Shown one piece after another: positions 1 to 8,776 of a stretch of 46,780 bases of DNA. The notes under the pieces are model-generated. The model did no database searches and was not told the DNA's origin. It saw only the letters and a program-made list of their open reading frames with translations. The position numbers and the translations under genes were made by a program. Position 1 is the first letter of the stretch, and each line of letters starts with the position of its first letter. This DNA comes from JAYPHU01 sp038127535 (lineage in GTDB: Bacteria; Pseudomonadota; Alphaproteobacteria; Rhodospirillales; UBA2165), in assembly GCA_038127535.1 (NCBI GenBank), contig JAYPHU010000028.1:1-46780 (forward strand). The letters run 5' to 3'.

Positions 1-4
1 GGCT

Positions 5-1096
5 CTATTCCGATCCGCCCAGACTGCGTCGGTCGATGGCCACCGCTTTCACCAGCGCATAAACCTGCTTGCCCGGTGTGAGACCAAGCTCACGCACGGA
101 CTTTCGTGTGATCCGGGCGATCAGCGGCCCCCCCACGTCCAGCAGCAGATCAAGCTGCGGCCCGTCCGTATCTCGGATTTCCGCGATCGTCCCGGCAAAT
201 ACATTCAGCACGCTGGTCTCCCTGGGCTTATCCAACATGAGCGAGACGTCTCGCGCCCGAATGTGCGCCCGTAGCGCGGTGCCTGGCGTGCTGTGCAGAC
301 CGGCGATCCAGATGGTGCCGCCGGCAAATTTAAGCTCACCGAGGTCAAAATCACTGTCATAGTTTTGATATGTGGCATCGATGACCGCGCCCGCGTCGGG
401 CAGGGTGGACAGGGGGCTGATATCCAGCCGGCTCATAAGGTCGGCCACCGCGCCTTCACCGGCTACGGTCCCGTTCTCGACGACGACCATGTGGTCGGCG
501 ATCCGGATGACCTCGTCCAGGGCGTGGCTTACATAAAAGATCGGGATTCCCAGTTCGTCCCGGACCCGTTCGATCGAAAGCAGAATCGCGGCCCTCAAAG
601 CGGCGTCCAGAGATGACAAGGGCTCATCCATGAGAAGGAGTTCCGGGCGCGAGAGGAGCGCTCTACCGATGGCGACCCGCTGCTTTTCGCCACCAGACAG
701 GCTATTGGGACGGCGATCCAGAAGGTGGCCGATCTCCAACAGCCGCACCACTTCTTCCATCTCTATGATGCGGCCATCCGCCGGCCCGAAGTTCGCGCCA
801 TACAGCAGATTTCGCTGCACGTTCAGGTGAGGAAACAACCGGCCGTCCTGAAAAACGTACCCCACGCGCCGTTGGTGAACGGGTAGGTTGATATTTGCGC
901 CACTGTCATAGATCGGACGGTCGCCGATGCGGATGTAGCCTTGGTCCAGCGGGAAGAGCCCGGCAATGGCGTTAACGATCGATGATTTGCCCGCGCCGGA
1001 CCGGCCGAAGATCGCGGTAATGCCATCCGCGCTACCGGTGAAGGAGGCGTCCAAGGTGAAGCCGGGTAGTTGGCGTTGGAGTTGAACCTCTATCAC
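5..1096 (-). CDS. modC: Molybdate ABC transporter ATP-binding protein ModC
   Basis: ATPase subunit (363 aa) that powers molybdate import through ModB. The Walker A motif GRSGAGKS lies near residue 30, the ABC signature is LSGGEKQR, and Walker B is LLLMDEP followed by a switch His (YVSHALDE). The C-terminal part, about residues 230-363, looks like the molybdate-binding TOBE domain typical of ModC (for example TPGTALRAHIRARDVSLML). The open frame runs far upstream of the gene. I chose the GTG at 1096 because it makes a 4-base GTGA overlap with the modB stop and places the usual IEVQL beta-strand at the N-terminus. It is the last gene of modABC and ends five bases from the window edge. Confidence 0.93.
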   Translation of the reverse strand: MIEVQLQRQLPGFTLDASFTGSADGITAIFGRSGAGKSSIVNAIAGLFPLDQGYIRIGDRPIYDSGANINLPVHQRRVGYVFQDGRLFPHLNVQRNLLYGANFGPADGRIIEMEEVVRLLEIGHLLDRRPNSLSGGEKQRVAIGRALLSRPELLLMDEPLSSLDAALRAAILLSIERVRDELGIPIFYVSHALDEVIRIADHMVVVENGTVAGEGAVADLMSRLDISPLSTLPDAGAVIDATYQNYDSDFDLGELKFAGGTIWIAGLHSTPGTALRAHIRARDVSLMLDKPRETSVLNVFAGTIAEIRDTDGPQLDLLLDVGGPLIARITRKSVRELGLTPGKQVYALVKAVAIDRRSLGGSE

Positions 1097-1791
1097 GCAC
1101 CACCGCCTTGCCGCCGAACGAGGCGGCGGGAAACCAGTTCGGAGATGATCAGTGCGGCGAGCGCGAGCACGACGGAGATGATCACAAGCCGCAGCGCGTT
1201 GTCTTCCCCGCCGGGTGTTTGCACTTGAGTGAACAAGGCTAGAGGCAGGGTTCTGGTTTCCCCCGGAATATTGGAGACAAAGGTGATGGTCGCGCCGAAC
1301 TCGCCCAGGCTGCGAGCGAACGCCAGAATTATCCCGGTGAGAATGCCGGGCAGGATGAGCGGCAGGGTAATGGTGCCGAAGACTTGTAGCGGCGGCGCGC
1401 CTAGTGTGGCGGCAGCGTCTTCCAGCCCCCGGTCCACCGCCTCGATGGAGAGGCGGATCGCCCGCACCATCAACGGGAACGCCATGACGGCGGAGGCCAC
1501 GGCCGCGCCTTTCCACGAGAATATCACGGTGATGCCGAACCAGTCGTAGAGCCACGCGCCGATAGGTCCCTGCCGGCCCAATAGCACTAGCAATAGGTAT
1601 CCGACGACGACGGGTGGCACCACCAGGGGCAAATGGACCAGACCGTCCACCAGTATACGTCCGGGGAAGGTCTTGCGGGCCAATAGCCACGCCACCGCGA
1701 TGCCGAAGGGCATGCTGAGCCCGACGCTCCAAAAGGCGACTTGCAGACTGAGGAGAACGGCTTCCGTCTCGGCGGGGGAGAGGCTTAACAT
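1093..1791 (-). CDS. modB: Molybdate ABC transporter permease ModB
   Basis: Inner-membrane permease (232 aa) of the molybdate importer, with about five hydrophobic segments. The cytoplasmic coupling loop that docks on ModC is visible as EDAAATLGAPPLQVFGTITLP, followed by the family-typical ARSLGEFGATITF. A longer reading frame starts at 1836, but the ATG at 1791 lies one base after the modA stop and gives the normal family N-terminus (MLSLSPAE), so I prefer it. It overlaps modC by four bases, which suggests translational coupling. Confidence 0.93.
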   Translation of the reverse strand: MLSLSPAETEAVLLSLQVAFWSVGLSMPFGIAVAWLLARKTFPGRILVDGLVHLPLVVPPVVVGYLLLVLLGRQGPIGAWLYDWFGITVIFSWKGAAVASAVMAFPLMVRAIRLSIEAVDRGLEDAAATLGAPPLQVFGTITLPLILPGILTGIILAFARSLGEFGATITFVSNIPGETRTLPLALFTQVQTPGGEDNALRLVIISVVLALAALIISELVSRRLVRRQGGGA

Positions 1792-1792
1792 G

Positions 1793-2572
1793 CTAATCCA
1801 CCACAAATCCGTCGTGGCTGAAGATGGCTTTGGCAACTTGGCTTTGGAGCGCTATCAGGAATTGCCGCACAGCAGGCCGATCTTTGCCGCGCACAATAGC
1901 GGCCAAATAGTTGATCGGGTCATGGCTGACCGCCGGGACGTGATACAGCACGTGCAGGTTCGCGCTCTGTCGCGCATCAGAGTGATAGATAATGCCGGCG
2001 GGTGTTTCGTCCCGTTCCAGCAGTGCGACCGTGGCTCTGGCGTTCACTGTCCGCGCAAGCCTGGGAGCGGCGTAGTCCCAGAGACCCAGATGTCTCAGTG
2101 CCTGCCGGCCGTAAAGCCCCAACGGCACGTGATCCGGGTCCGCCATGGCGAGGCGTCCGGTTTTCAGAACGCCGGAGAGTGTTGTATCGTCCATCAACAT
2201 ATACGGCGTAAAAATTTTCTGAGGCGTAACCAGAACCAAGCGGTTTGCTGCAATTATCATGGTTGTATTGGTTTCGAGCGAGGCCTCTTCTGCGGCGTAG
2301 TTCATCCAGGCTTTGTTGGCGGAAATGAAAATATCCGCCGGCGCACCCTGGACGATTTGCCGGGCGAGGGACGAACTGGCGGCGAATGAGAGCCTCACTT
2401 TGGTCTTTGTTAGATTCTTGTATTGCCGGGAGATGCTCTCCAGCGGTTTGGTCAAGCTGGCGGCGGCGAAAACCAGAACGGAGTCAGCATTGTCGGCCAA
2501 CACCATCTTGCCCGGAAGGATTCCCAGGCACGCCGCCACGAGTACAAAGGTAGACAAGATTCGAAACATCAT
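1793..2572 (-). CDS. modA: Molybdate-binding periplasmic protein ModA
   Basis: Periplasmic substrate-binding protein (259 aa) that captures molybdate for ModBC. Residues 1-26 form a Sec signal peptide ending near KMVLA. The mature protein opens with the family signature VLVFAAASLTKPL and contains SFAASSSLARQI and GAPADIFISAN, which are oxyanion-binding segments in ModA proteins. It is the first gene of modABC, and a ModE-type palindrome sits about 20 bases upstream. Two adjacent ATG codons (2572 and 2569) could serve as start. Confidence 0.94.
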   Translation of the reverse strand: MMFRILSTFVLVAACLGILPGKMVLADNADSVLVFAAASLTKPLESISRQYKNLTKTKVRLSFAASSSLARQIVQGAPADIFISANKAWMNYAAEEASLETNTTMIIAANRLVLVTPQKIFTPYMLMDDTTLSGVLKTGRLAMADPDHVPLGLYGRQALRHLGLWDYAAPRLARTVNARATVALLERDETPAGIIYHSDARQSANLHVLYHVPAVSHDPINYLAAIVRGKDRPAVRQFLIALQSQVAKAIFSHDGFVVD

Positions 2573-2590
2573 CCGTTCCAGCCCAAAATA

Positions 2591-2618
2591 AGCGTTATAT
2601 ACGACGGTATATAACGCT
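2591..2618. promoter_or_regulatory. Mo-box (ModE-type operator) in front of modABC
   Basis: A perfect inverted repeat with 12-base arms, AGCGTTATATAC and GTATATAACGCT, separated by GACG. The half-sites resemble the known ModE operator (CGnTATATA, a short spacer, TATATAACG). It ends about 20 bases upstream of the modA start, where bound regulator would block transcription. Repression by molybdate-loaded ModE is the expected mode, but no modE gene is in the window. Confidence 0.82.
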
Positions 2619-2638
2619 TGGCTAAAATAAAGCCTGGC

Positions 2639-3046
2639 TCAGCCGCCGTAAAGATCATCCGGGTTGGTAACAATCTCGGCGATTTCCTGAACTTCACCAT
2701 CACGGACGGCGTTGAAGAAGCAATTGCGCCGGCCCGTGTGGCAGGCAACGCCAGCTTGATCCACGACCAGCAGGATGGTGTCATTGTCGCAATCCCAGCG
2801 CAGTTCGATCATGGTCTGTACCTGACCTGAGCTTTCACCTTTCCGCCATAACGCGCCCCGGGAGCGAGACCAATACACGCCACGGCCTTCGCGCAGGGTC
2901 GTTTCGACGGCTTCCCGGTTCATCCAGGCCATCATCAGCACTTCGCCGGTGTCGTGCTGTTGCGCAATCGCCGGGATCAGCCCGTCTGCATTGAAAGACA
3001 AGGTCTCCAGCACGGTTCGGATTGTTTGCTCGTTGATATCACTCAT
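2639..3046 (-). CDS. hisI: Phosphoribosyl-AMP cyclohydrolase HisI
   Basis: Cytoplasmic enzyme (135 aa) that opens the purine ring of phosphoribosyl-AMP, the third step of histidine biosynthesis. It shows the family motifs WSRSRGALWRKGESSGQVQ and CDNDTILLVVDQAGVACHTG, with the metal-binding Asp and Cys residues intact. The open frame extends further upstream, but GGAGA lies at proper spacing before the ATG at 3046 (a second ATG is at 3049), and the family normally begins here. It is the monofunctional form, with no HisE domain. The start overlaps the end of the broken NicO gene. Confidence 0.93.
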   Translation of the reverse strand: MSDINEQTIRTVLETLSFNADGLIPAIAQQHDTGEVLMMAWMNREAVETTLREGRGVYWSRSRGALWRKGESSGQVQTMIELRWDCDNDTILLVVDQAGVACHTGRRNCFFNAVRDGEVQEIAEIVTNPDDLYGG

Positions 3047-3983
3047 CATCTTCTCCAGGCGCAGGGTTTCCTCTTTTCGGCTGCGCGTGTCAACCAGCCT
3101 TGCAGGAACTCGTCGGCCACGGTGACCGAGAGGCAACTAATGCCGATCAGCAATATGAAGAGCGCGCCCAGGTGTTCCAGGACGGTAGCGGTAACGACGG
3201 CGCCCCGGTTGTTGGTCGCGGCAATCGCCATAACGATCCGGCAAAATAGGATGCTGCGCACCCCGAAGATCGCCATGGTGATGGCAATGCCGGCGATGAT
3301 TGCGACGACCAGAAGAATGCCGATCCCGACGATGTCGCCGGCGAGGGCAAGCAACATGACCAGGATCGCCCCGGTGCAGGGGACGAGGTCAGCCAGAAAC
3401 GCCGGCACGCTTTGCTGTCTCAGTCCATATTGATGATGGCTGTGTGGTATAGGAGGAGGGGCGCCGTCTCTCTTTCCAACGCGATAGCGTTGGATCGCGC
3501 GGACCAGCAGAACGGCGCCGATCGCCGCGATCAACCCGAAGCTGATGATACGGATCCAGATTGATTCCGCCGGCGAGCCGCCGACGAAATGGCGAAAAGA
3601 CAGGTCGACCAGCCACACCAGAACTACCGCCGAGATCACGTGCGTCACGACAATCAGTAGCCCCATATACATGCCCGCCACAACTTGGCGTCCTGGCCGA
3701 TGAAGGCGTACGTGACAATTATTTTGCCGTGACCGGGCCCAAGGGCCTGCACAGCGCCGTAAAGGAAGGCGAGGCCGACGCCGGAAAACCATGCGACGGT
3801 CGAGGCCCCTTGTTTGAGGGTCAGCATATACTCGCCGATTTCCTGAACAATGGTGCGCTAAATTTAGATGGCGTAATTAACGGCCTAGGTAAATGAATCA
3901 AGGGATTGCGCCGTAGCCGCCTGCGCGAACAATGTGGCACACAAGATGAGAATCAACAGTGGGAGGGCCCGCCGCACGGTCAT
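3046..3983 (-). pseudogene. Broken NicO-family nickel/cobalt transporter
   Basis: Remains of a membrane Ni2+/Co2+ exporter or permease of the NicO/RcnA type. A start with GGGAG ribosome site is at 3983 and encodes a signal-like segment MTVRRALPLLILILCATLFA. The frame is then broken by TAG (3885-3887), TAA (3864-3866) and TAG (3858-3860). Downstream, homology resumes in the same frame (FLYGAVQALGPGHGK, the conserved GPGHGK motif) and shifts frame near 3676-3684. After that it reads GMYMGLLIVVTHVISAVVLV and the conserved LVPCTGAILV, with a short His-containing loop (HSHHQ). The 3' half is open from 3792, so a shortened product is possible but unlikely to transport. Confidence 0.8.
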
Positions 3984-4052
3984 TGACTCCCGAGGGGCAA
4001 TAATCTCGAATCCGTTATTCTGCAACTCTACGAAAAATCCCGAGGGGCGGCC

Positions 4053-4871
4053 ATGACCAACAAAAATTACGAGCACATCATCTTCGAGGTGGAGGACGGG
4101 GTCGGTAAGATCACCTTCAACCTGCCGCAGTTCGGCAACGCCCTGGACTTTCAAGGCATCCAGGAAACCCTGGCCGCCTTCATGGAAGCCGAAGCCAGGG
4201 ATGATGTAGGCGCGGTGCTGGTCACCGGCAATGGCAACGCCTTTTGCGCTGGGTTTAACCTGAGGAAAATTCCCGACATCACCGACGATCTGAGTGAAAT
4301 CAAGGAACACTTCCAGGAACTGGCGCTCTGGTGGCATCAGATTTTTCACCGGATGGTGCGCATCAAGAAGCCCGTCCTGGCGGCGGTGAACGGCGCGGCG
4401 GCAGGTGCAGGCCTCGGCATGGCCCTGTGCGCCGACATGGTTGTCGCCAAGGAAAGCGCGTCGTTTTTGTGTGCGTGGCACACAATCGGCCTCGCCAACG
4501 ATGCGACCACCAGTTATTCGCTAGTCAAGATCGTCGGATTCCGCCGGGCGATGGAATTGATGTTCACTAATCGGACATTGAGCGCGCAGGAGGCCTATGA
4601 CTGGCAAATCGCCAATCGCGTCTATAGTGAGGCTGACTTCGAAGTCAATGTGGATCAAATCGCCAAGGATCTGGCCGCCGGCCCGACGCACTTACAGGGC
4701 ATGGCCAAGGAAAGCTTCCATATGGGCTGGCGGCGGTCCTTGGAAGAGGCGACCGAGTTTGAAATCCAGAACGTGATGAAGTCCGTGGACGATCCGTATT
4801 TTGTCGAAGCCCTGCGCAAGTTTCTGAACAAGGAAAGCCGCAGCAACGTGGAACAGGTCCGGCTGCCCTAG
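4053..4871 (+). CDS. Enoyl-CoA hydratase/isomerase family protein (crotonase fold)
   Basis: Acyl-CoA processing enzyme of 272 aa. The two oxyanion-hole segments of the crotonase fold are visible: AFCAGFNL near residue 70 and AAAGAGLGMALCADM near residue 115. Neither of the two acidic residues typical of classical enoyl-CoA hydratase is obvious in the active-site helices (AWHTIGLANDATTSYSLVKIVG), so it may be an isomerase, hydrolase or other crotonase. GAGGGG precedes the start. It lies 11 bases upstream of an acyl-CoA ligase on the same strand, so the pair probably activates and processes one carboxylic acid. The substrate is unknown. Confidence 0.85.
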   Translation: MTNKNYEHIIFEVEDGVGKITFNLPQFGNALDFQGIQETLAAFMEAEARDDVGAVLVTGNGNAFCAGFNLRKIPDITDDLSEIKEHFQELALWWHQIFHRMVRIKKPVLAAVNGAAAGAGLGMALCADMVVAKESASFLCAWHTIGLANDATTSYSLVKIVGFRRAMELMFTNRTLSAQEAYDWQIANRVYSEADFEVNVDQIAKDLAAGPTHLQGMAKESFHMGWRRSLEEATEFEIQNVMKSVDDPYFVEALRKFLNKESRSNVEQVRLP

Positions 4872-4882
4872 AGGAGATCGCC

Positions 4883-6433
4883 ATGCTTACCGCCTATCAG
4901 ATGGTTTGGATGTCGGCGGAACGTCAGCCCGACAGCCTGGCACTTATCGATGACAAGACTGACCAGTCGCTGACCTACGGTGAGCTGATCCGGGAAGTGG
5001 ACGAAATCGCGGCCGGTCTGCACGCCAAAGGCATCGGCGAGAGGGATGTGGTGGTGACCGCGCTACCGAGCCTCTATGAGCATTGTCTATTGCTGTTGGC
5101 GTTGGCGCGGCTGGCGGCGGTGCCGGCTCTGCTGAACTTTCGCCTGACCCCGGAGGAGCTGTCGCAACTGGCCGGCGATGCGCACGCCAAGGCGGCGGTG
5201 ATCATGCCGGACCCGGCGGTGGCCGCGGCGCTTGTGGGGGTGTTGCCGGCCGATGCGCCGGTGTGGAGCGTAGGAGAGCTGGACGGCGCGGAACCGTTTG
5301 CCGGCTGCCGGGGCGACATACTGTCATTGCCGTGCCCGGATCCGGCCCGCGAAGACCCGGCGTTTATCTTCTATACGTCCGGCACGACGGGGCTGCCGAA
5401 AGGCGTGCTGATCAGTCACCGGACGACGGAACACCGCATTCTTTGGCTCTCTACCCAGGCGGGCCTGCGCCACGGCGCGCACACAAGAACACTTGGCTTT
5501 ATGCCACTCAGTCACGCCATTGGCTTCTATGGGGTGTTTCTGGTGACCCTGGCGATGAACGGCAGCTATTACGTCATGTCCGCCTTCAATCCGGTGGAGG
5601 CTGTCGACATGATCGAGCAAAACGAGATCAGCTACATGTTTTCCGTGCCGCAGCTTTACTTCGCCATGACCAAGGCGGCCAACTACGTGCCGGAAAAAAT
5701 GGCCTCGACCGAACTGGTGCTGTACGGCGGCGCGGCGATCCCGCCAGCCTTGCTGGATCACATGGATAATGCCTGGGCGGCGGATGTCCGCCATATCTAC
5801 GGTACTACCGAGACCATGTGTTCGCTGTATAACCCGATGCCGGTCGGCCAGCCGGCGCGGCTGCGCCCCGGCTTTTATTCCCGGACCCGGATTGTGAAGA
5901 TCGGCGGCAGGCATGACGATCTGGTCAAGCCGGGGGAAGAGGGGGAACTTATCGTCGATGCAACCGTGGACACCATCTTTACCGAATACCTGAACCGCCC
6001 GGACGCCACGGCGGAGAAGCTCCGCGATGGCTGGTACTACACCGGTGATGTCTGCCTGCTGCACGAGGATGGCGACGTAGACCTGATCGGGCGGACCGAC
6101 GATATCATCCGCTCCGGCGGAGAGAACCTGCATCCTGGCGAGATCGAAGACGTGTTGGCGCAGCATCCCGGCGTCAAAGAAGTTTCCGTGATCGGCGTGC
6201 CTCACGAGAAATGGGGTGAAGCTGTAACCGCCTGTGTCGTGGGCGAGGCGGAAGCGAGTGAGCTGGATCAGTTTGTCCGCGACCAGGGGCTCGCCGGGTT
6301 CAAAGCGCCGAAAGCCTATCTTAGCCTGGAAGTGTTGCCGCGAAACGCCGCCAACAAAGTCCTGCGGCGGGAGCTGAAAACAGCTGCGGAGGCCGCCAAA
6401 GCAGGCGGCGACGGCACTTATACCGAATTCTAG
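4883..6433 (+). CDS. AMP-forming acyl-CoA ligase (ANL superfamily)
   Basis: Activates a carboxylic acid to its CoA thioester through an acyl-adenylate (516 aa). The P-loop YTSGTTGLPKGV is near residue 170, the A5 motif is YGTTETM, the A7 motif is YYTGDV, the hinge is GRTDDIIRSGGENLHPGEIE, and the catalytic lysine segment NAANKVLRREL is close to the C-terminus. GAGGAG sits before the ATG. It follows the crotonase gene by 11 bases, consistent with an operon for degrading an acyl or aromatic acid. Its stop shares bases with the convergent znuA stop (CTAG). Confidence 0.88.
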   Translation: MLTAYQMVWMSAERQPDSLALIDDKTDQSLTYGELIREVDEIAAGLHAKGIGERDVVVTALPSLYEHCLLLLALARLAAVPALLNFRLTPEELSQLAGDAHAKAAVIMPDPAVAAALVGVLPADAPVWSVGELDGAEPFAGCRGDILSLPCPDPAREDPAFIFYTSGTTGLPKGVLISHRTTEHRILWLSTQAGLRHGAHTRTLGFMPLSHAIGFYGVFLVTLAMNGSYYVMSAFNPVEAVDMIEQNEISYMFSVPQLYFAMTKAANYVPEKMASTELVLYGGAAIPPALLDHMDNAWAADVRHIYGTTETMCSLYNPMPVGQPARLRPGFYSRTRIVKIGGRHDDLVKPGEEGELIVDATVDTIFTEYLNRPDATAEKLRDGWYYTGDVCLLHEDGDVDLIGRTDDIIRSGGENLHPGEIEDVLAQHPGVKEVSVIGVPHEKWGEAVTACVVGEAEASELDQFVRDQGLAGFKAPKAYLSLEVLPRNAANKVLRRELKTAAEAAKAGGDGTYTEF

Positions 6434-7383
6434 GACGGGCTTTTCGCCGCCAGACAGCCGGTAATCGCAGACGTGATGTTTTCGAGGATGATCGAGTAGC
6501 TCCCGGGCCCCGGCGGCAGGCTCGCCCCTAAAGGATCCAACACGAGTACTTTTGCCGGCGAGTCGGCGGCCAGCATGTCGACGGTGCGGGATTTGAACTG
6601 CGGCTCCCCGAAGATACAGCGGATCTTGTGTTCCGCGATTTCGCGCTTCAGATGAGACAAGCGTTTGGCGCTGGGGGATCGATGATGGCCTTCGCCCACG
6701 GAGCCAATGGGCTTCAGACCGTAGTGCTTTTCGAAATACTGAAACCCGTCATGAAAGACGAGATAGGGCCGCCCGGCAGCCGCGCTCAAGCCGCTTCTCA
6801 GGCGATTGTCCAGCGCCGTTAGCTCGCGCCGCAGCGCCGCGAAATTTTCCTGATACCTCTTGCCGTTCTTCGGGTCGATTTTTTGTAGACTGCGCGCAAT
6901 GTGAGCCGCCATGGCGATCCCGTTGAGCGGGTTGAGCCAGATATGGGGATCTGGTGCCTGTGCCCCGCGCTTTTGGCCGTGTGTGTGCGCATGCCCGTGA
7001 TCATGCCCGTGATCATTTCCCCAGTCGTTGCCTCCCCGAAGGGGGTGCGTGGTGAGCCCCGACGCCTTAATCATCGATAGAACCTGTGTGTCCGCGCTGA
7101 GCGAGGCAATTGATTCCGTCAAAGCGGCTTCTAGTGTGGGACCGACCCAGATCACCAGATCGGCTTTCCGTAAATTTTTCGCTTGAGACGGCTTTAATGA
7201 GAAATGATGGGGAGAGGATGTTGGCGGCAGCAGCAAATGAGGCGTGCCGACGCCGTCCATAATCTTGGCGGCCAAGGAATGGACCGGTTGGATGGACACG
7301 GTGACCGACGGACCGGCGGCCTTGGTCGGGGTCGCGGCAAGTGAGACACAGAGTGTCAAAAGAAGAGCAATGAGCGTACGCAT
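6430..7383 (-). CDS. znuA: Zinc ABC transporter periplasmic binding protein ZnuA
   Basis: Periplasmic zinc-binding lipocalin-independent cluster 9 binding protein (317 aa). A signal peptide covers residues 1-22. A His-rich acidic loop (DHGHDHGHAHTHG) precedes PDPHIWLNP, which carries a metal-ligand His. Further ligand regions are SSPHHFSL, FHDGFQYFEKHYG and EPQFKSRTVDML. It is transcribed divergently from zur-znuC-znuB, and the gap holds two Zur boxes, so zinc repletion should repress both arms. Confidence 0.94.
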   Translation of the reverse strand: MRTLIALLLTLCVSLAATPTKAAGPSVTVSIQPVHSLAAKIMDGVGTPHLLLPPTSSPHHFSLKPSQAKNLRKADLVIWVGPTLEAALTESIASLSADTQVLSMIKASGLTTHPLRGGNDWGNDHGHDHGHAHTHGQKRGAQAPDPHIWLNPLNGIAMAAHIARSLQKIDPKNGKRYQENFAALRRELTALDNRLRSGLSAAAGRPYLVFHDGFQYFEKHYGLKPIGSVGEGHHRSPSAKRLSHLKREIAEHKIRCIFGEPQFKSRTVDMLAADSPAKVLVLDPLGASLPPGPGSYSIILENITSAITGCLAAKSPS

Positions 7384-7412
7384 GGTGGCCTGGTGTTAAT
7401 CACGTCTTGGAA

Positions 7413-7448
7413 TGTTATAGTATAACACAAATATGTTACAGTATAACA
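7413..7448. promoter_or_regulatory. Tandem Zur boxes between znuA and zur
   Basis: Two near-identical 15-base palindromic elements, TGTTATAGTATAACA (7413-7427) and TGTTACAGTATAACA (7434-7448), match the proteobacterial Zur operator core (GTTATAnTATAAC). Their centres are 21 bases apart, two helical turns, so two dimers could bind the same DNA face. The outer sequences GAATGTTATA and TATAACATTC also make the whole block symmetric. They lie between the divergent znuA and zur starts. Confidence 0.88.
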
Positions 7449-7487
7449 TTCGTCAATAACGAACCGCGTAAGACCTGGGAGAAAATT

Positions 7488-7985
7488 ATGTCCGCCGATG
7501 ACGGCGCCGCGCCATTGGATGAATGGCCGGGGGACCATAACCACGAACATTGCATTGCCGACGCCCTGGACCGGGCGGAGGAGCTTTGTGCCGGCAAGGG
7601 CGTGCGCCTGACTGCGCTGCGCCGCCGGGTATTGGAACTTATCTGGGACAGTCATAAACCGGTCGGGGCCTACGCCATCCTGGATATCCTGAAAGACGAC
7701 CAGCGCTCTGCCGCGCCGCCGACAGTATACCGGGCTCTGGATTTCCTCATCGAACATGGGCTAGTGCACCGCATTCAGAGCCTCAATGCCTTTGTCGGCT
7801 GCGCCGATCCGGATCATGCCCATGCGGGATTTTTCCTGATCTGCAATGAGTGTGGTGATGCGGTTGAGATCGAAGATGAGAATGTCGACCGGGCCGTCGC
7901 CGCCACGGCCAAGGGTCGCGGTTTTGATATTTTCACCCAAACCGTCGAAGCGACCGGAAGGTGTCCCCAATGCCGGACAGCCTGA
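7488..7985 (+). CDS. zur: Zinc uptake regulator Zur (Fur family)
   Basis: Zinc-dependent repressor (165 aa) of the Fur family. The N-terminal winged helix contains LTALRRRVLELIW and the recognition helix region PPTVYRALDFLIEHGLVHR. The C-terminal dimerisation domain has HAHAGFFLICNECG and a CPQC pair for structural zinc. The open frame starts earlier (7407) but that part reads through the operator. GGGAG before the ATG at 7488 and family length support this start. It leads the zur-znuC-znuB operon and overlaps znuC by 16 bases, so it should autoregulate. Confidence 0.92.
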   Translation: MSADDGAAPLDEWPGDHNHEHCIADALDRAEELCAGKGVRLTALRRRVLELIWDSHKPVGAYAILDILKDDQRSAAPPTVYRALDFLIEHGLVHRIQSLNAFVGCADPDHAHAGFFLICNECGDAVEIEDENVDRAVAATAKGRGFDIFTQTVEATGRCPQCRTA

Positions 7986-8776
7986 ATACAGACACCAACG
8001 CGCTGATCAGCACCATGGGGCTCTCGGTGCGGCTGGACGGACGGGATATCCTGAACGGGATCGACCTCTCCATTGGAGAGACGGAGATCGTCACCGTGAT
8101 CGGGCCGAACGGCGCGGGGAAGAGCACCCTGATCAAAACCTTGCTGGGCCTCGTCTCGCCGACGACCGGGAACGTCTTACGCCGGCCCGGCCTGACCATC
8201 GGCTATATGCCGCAAAGCCTCAGCCTTAATCGCAATATGCCCATGTCGGTGCGACGTTTCGTCGGCATGTCCGTGGGCGGTGGAAAGGGGCAACGGCAGG
8301 CTGTTTTGGAGGAAACCGGCGTCGCTCACATCGTCGATTCCTCGATTCATGATGTGTCGGGCGGGGAGTTCCAGCGAGCTTTGTTGGCCCGGGCTCTCTT
8401 ACGCGATCCTGACCTACTGGTTTTGGATGAGCCGGCCCAGGCTGTTGATATCAGCGGCCAGGCGGAGCTCTACCGGTTGATCGAGAAAATCCGGGACCGG
8501 CGGGGCTGCGGCGTGCTGATGGTGTCTCACGATCTCCATCTGGTGATGAGCGCGACGGATCGGGTGGTCTGTATCAACAATCACCTGTGCTGCGCCGGCC
8601 ATCCGGAAGCGGTCAGCCGCGATCCAAGTTATGTGGCGCTGTTCGGCGATCAGGTTGCAGCGACCCTGGCGCTCTATCACCACGATCACGACCACACCCA
8701 CACCGTGGATGGCCATGTGGTGCATCACCACGGCGAAGAGCATGAGCATCATCACGAGGGCCATGATCTTGGATGA
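7970..8776 (+). CDS. znuC: Zinc ABC transporter ATPase ZnuC
   Basis: ATP-binding subunit (268 aa) of the zinc importer. Walker A is GPNGAGKST, the signature is VSGGEFQRALLARAL and Walker B is LLVLDEP, with the switch His in VSHDLH. The C-terminus carries an unusually His-rich tail (for example HHDHDHTHT and HHHGEEHEHHH), a feature seen in several alphaproteobacterial ZnuC proteins that may hold or sense zinc. GGAAGG sits before the ATG at 7970. A GTG at 7961 is an alternative. It overlaps zur upstream and znuB downstream. Confidence 0.93.
   Translation: MPDSLNTDTNALISTMGLSVRLDGRDILNGIDLSIGETEIVTVIGPNGAGKSTLIKTLLGLVSPTTGNVLRRPGLTIGYMPQSLSLNRNMPMSVRRFVGMSVGGGKGQRQAVLEETGVAHIVDSSIHDVSGGEFQRALLARALLRDPDLLVLDEPAQAVDISGQAELYRLIEKIRDRRGCGVLMVSHDLHLVMSATDRVVCINNHLCCAGHPEAVSRDPSYVALFGDQVAATLALYHHDHDHTHTVDGHVVHHHGEEHEHHHEGHDLG

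Noticed and set aside
5..1732. A 575-codon open frame covering modC and part of modB on the minus strand
   Set aside because: Only the part from 1096 down matches ModC. The upstream part is the complementary-frame reading of modB, and the GTG start fits the operon.
3885..4481. Long minus-strand frame across the crotonase gene
   Set aside because: Shadow of the plus-strand enoyl-CoA hydratase gene. Only its last part, from 3983, is real, as the start of the broken NicO gene.
5324..6205. 293-codon minus-strand frame inside the acyl-CoA ligase
   Set aside because: No family features, and the plus-strand ligase has all motifs.
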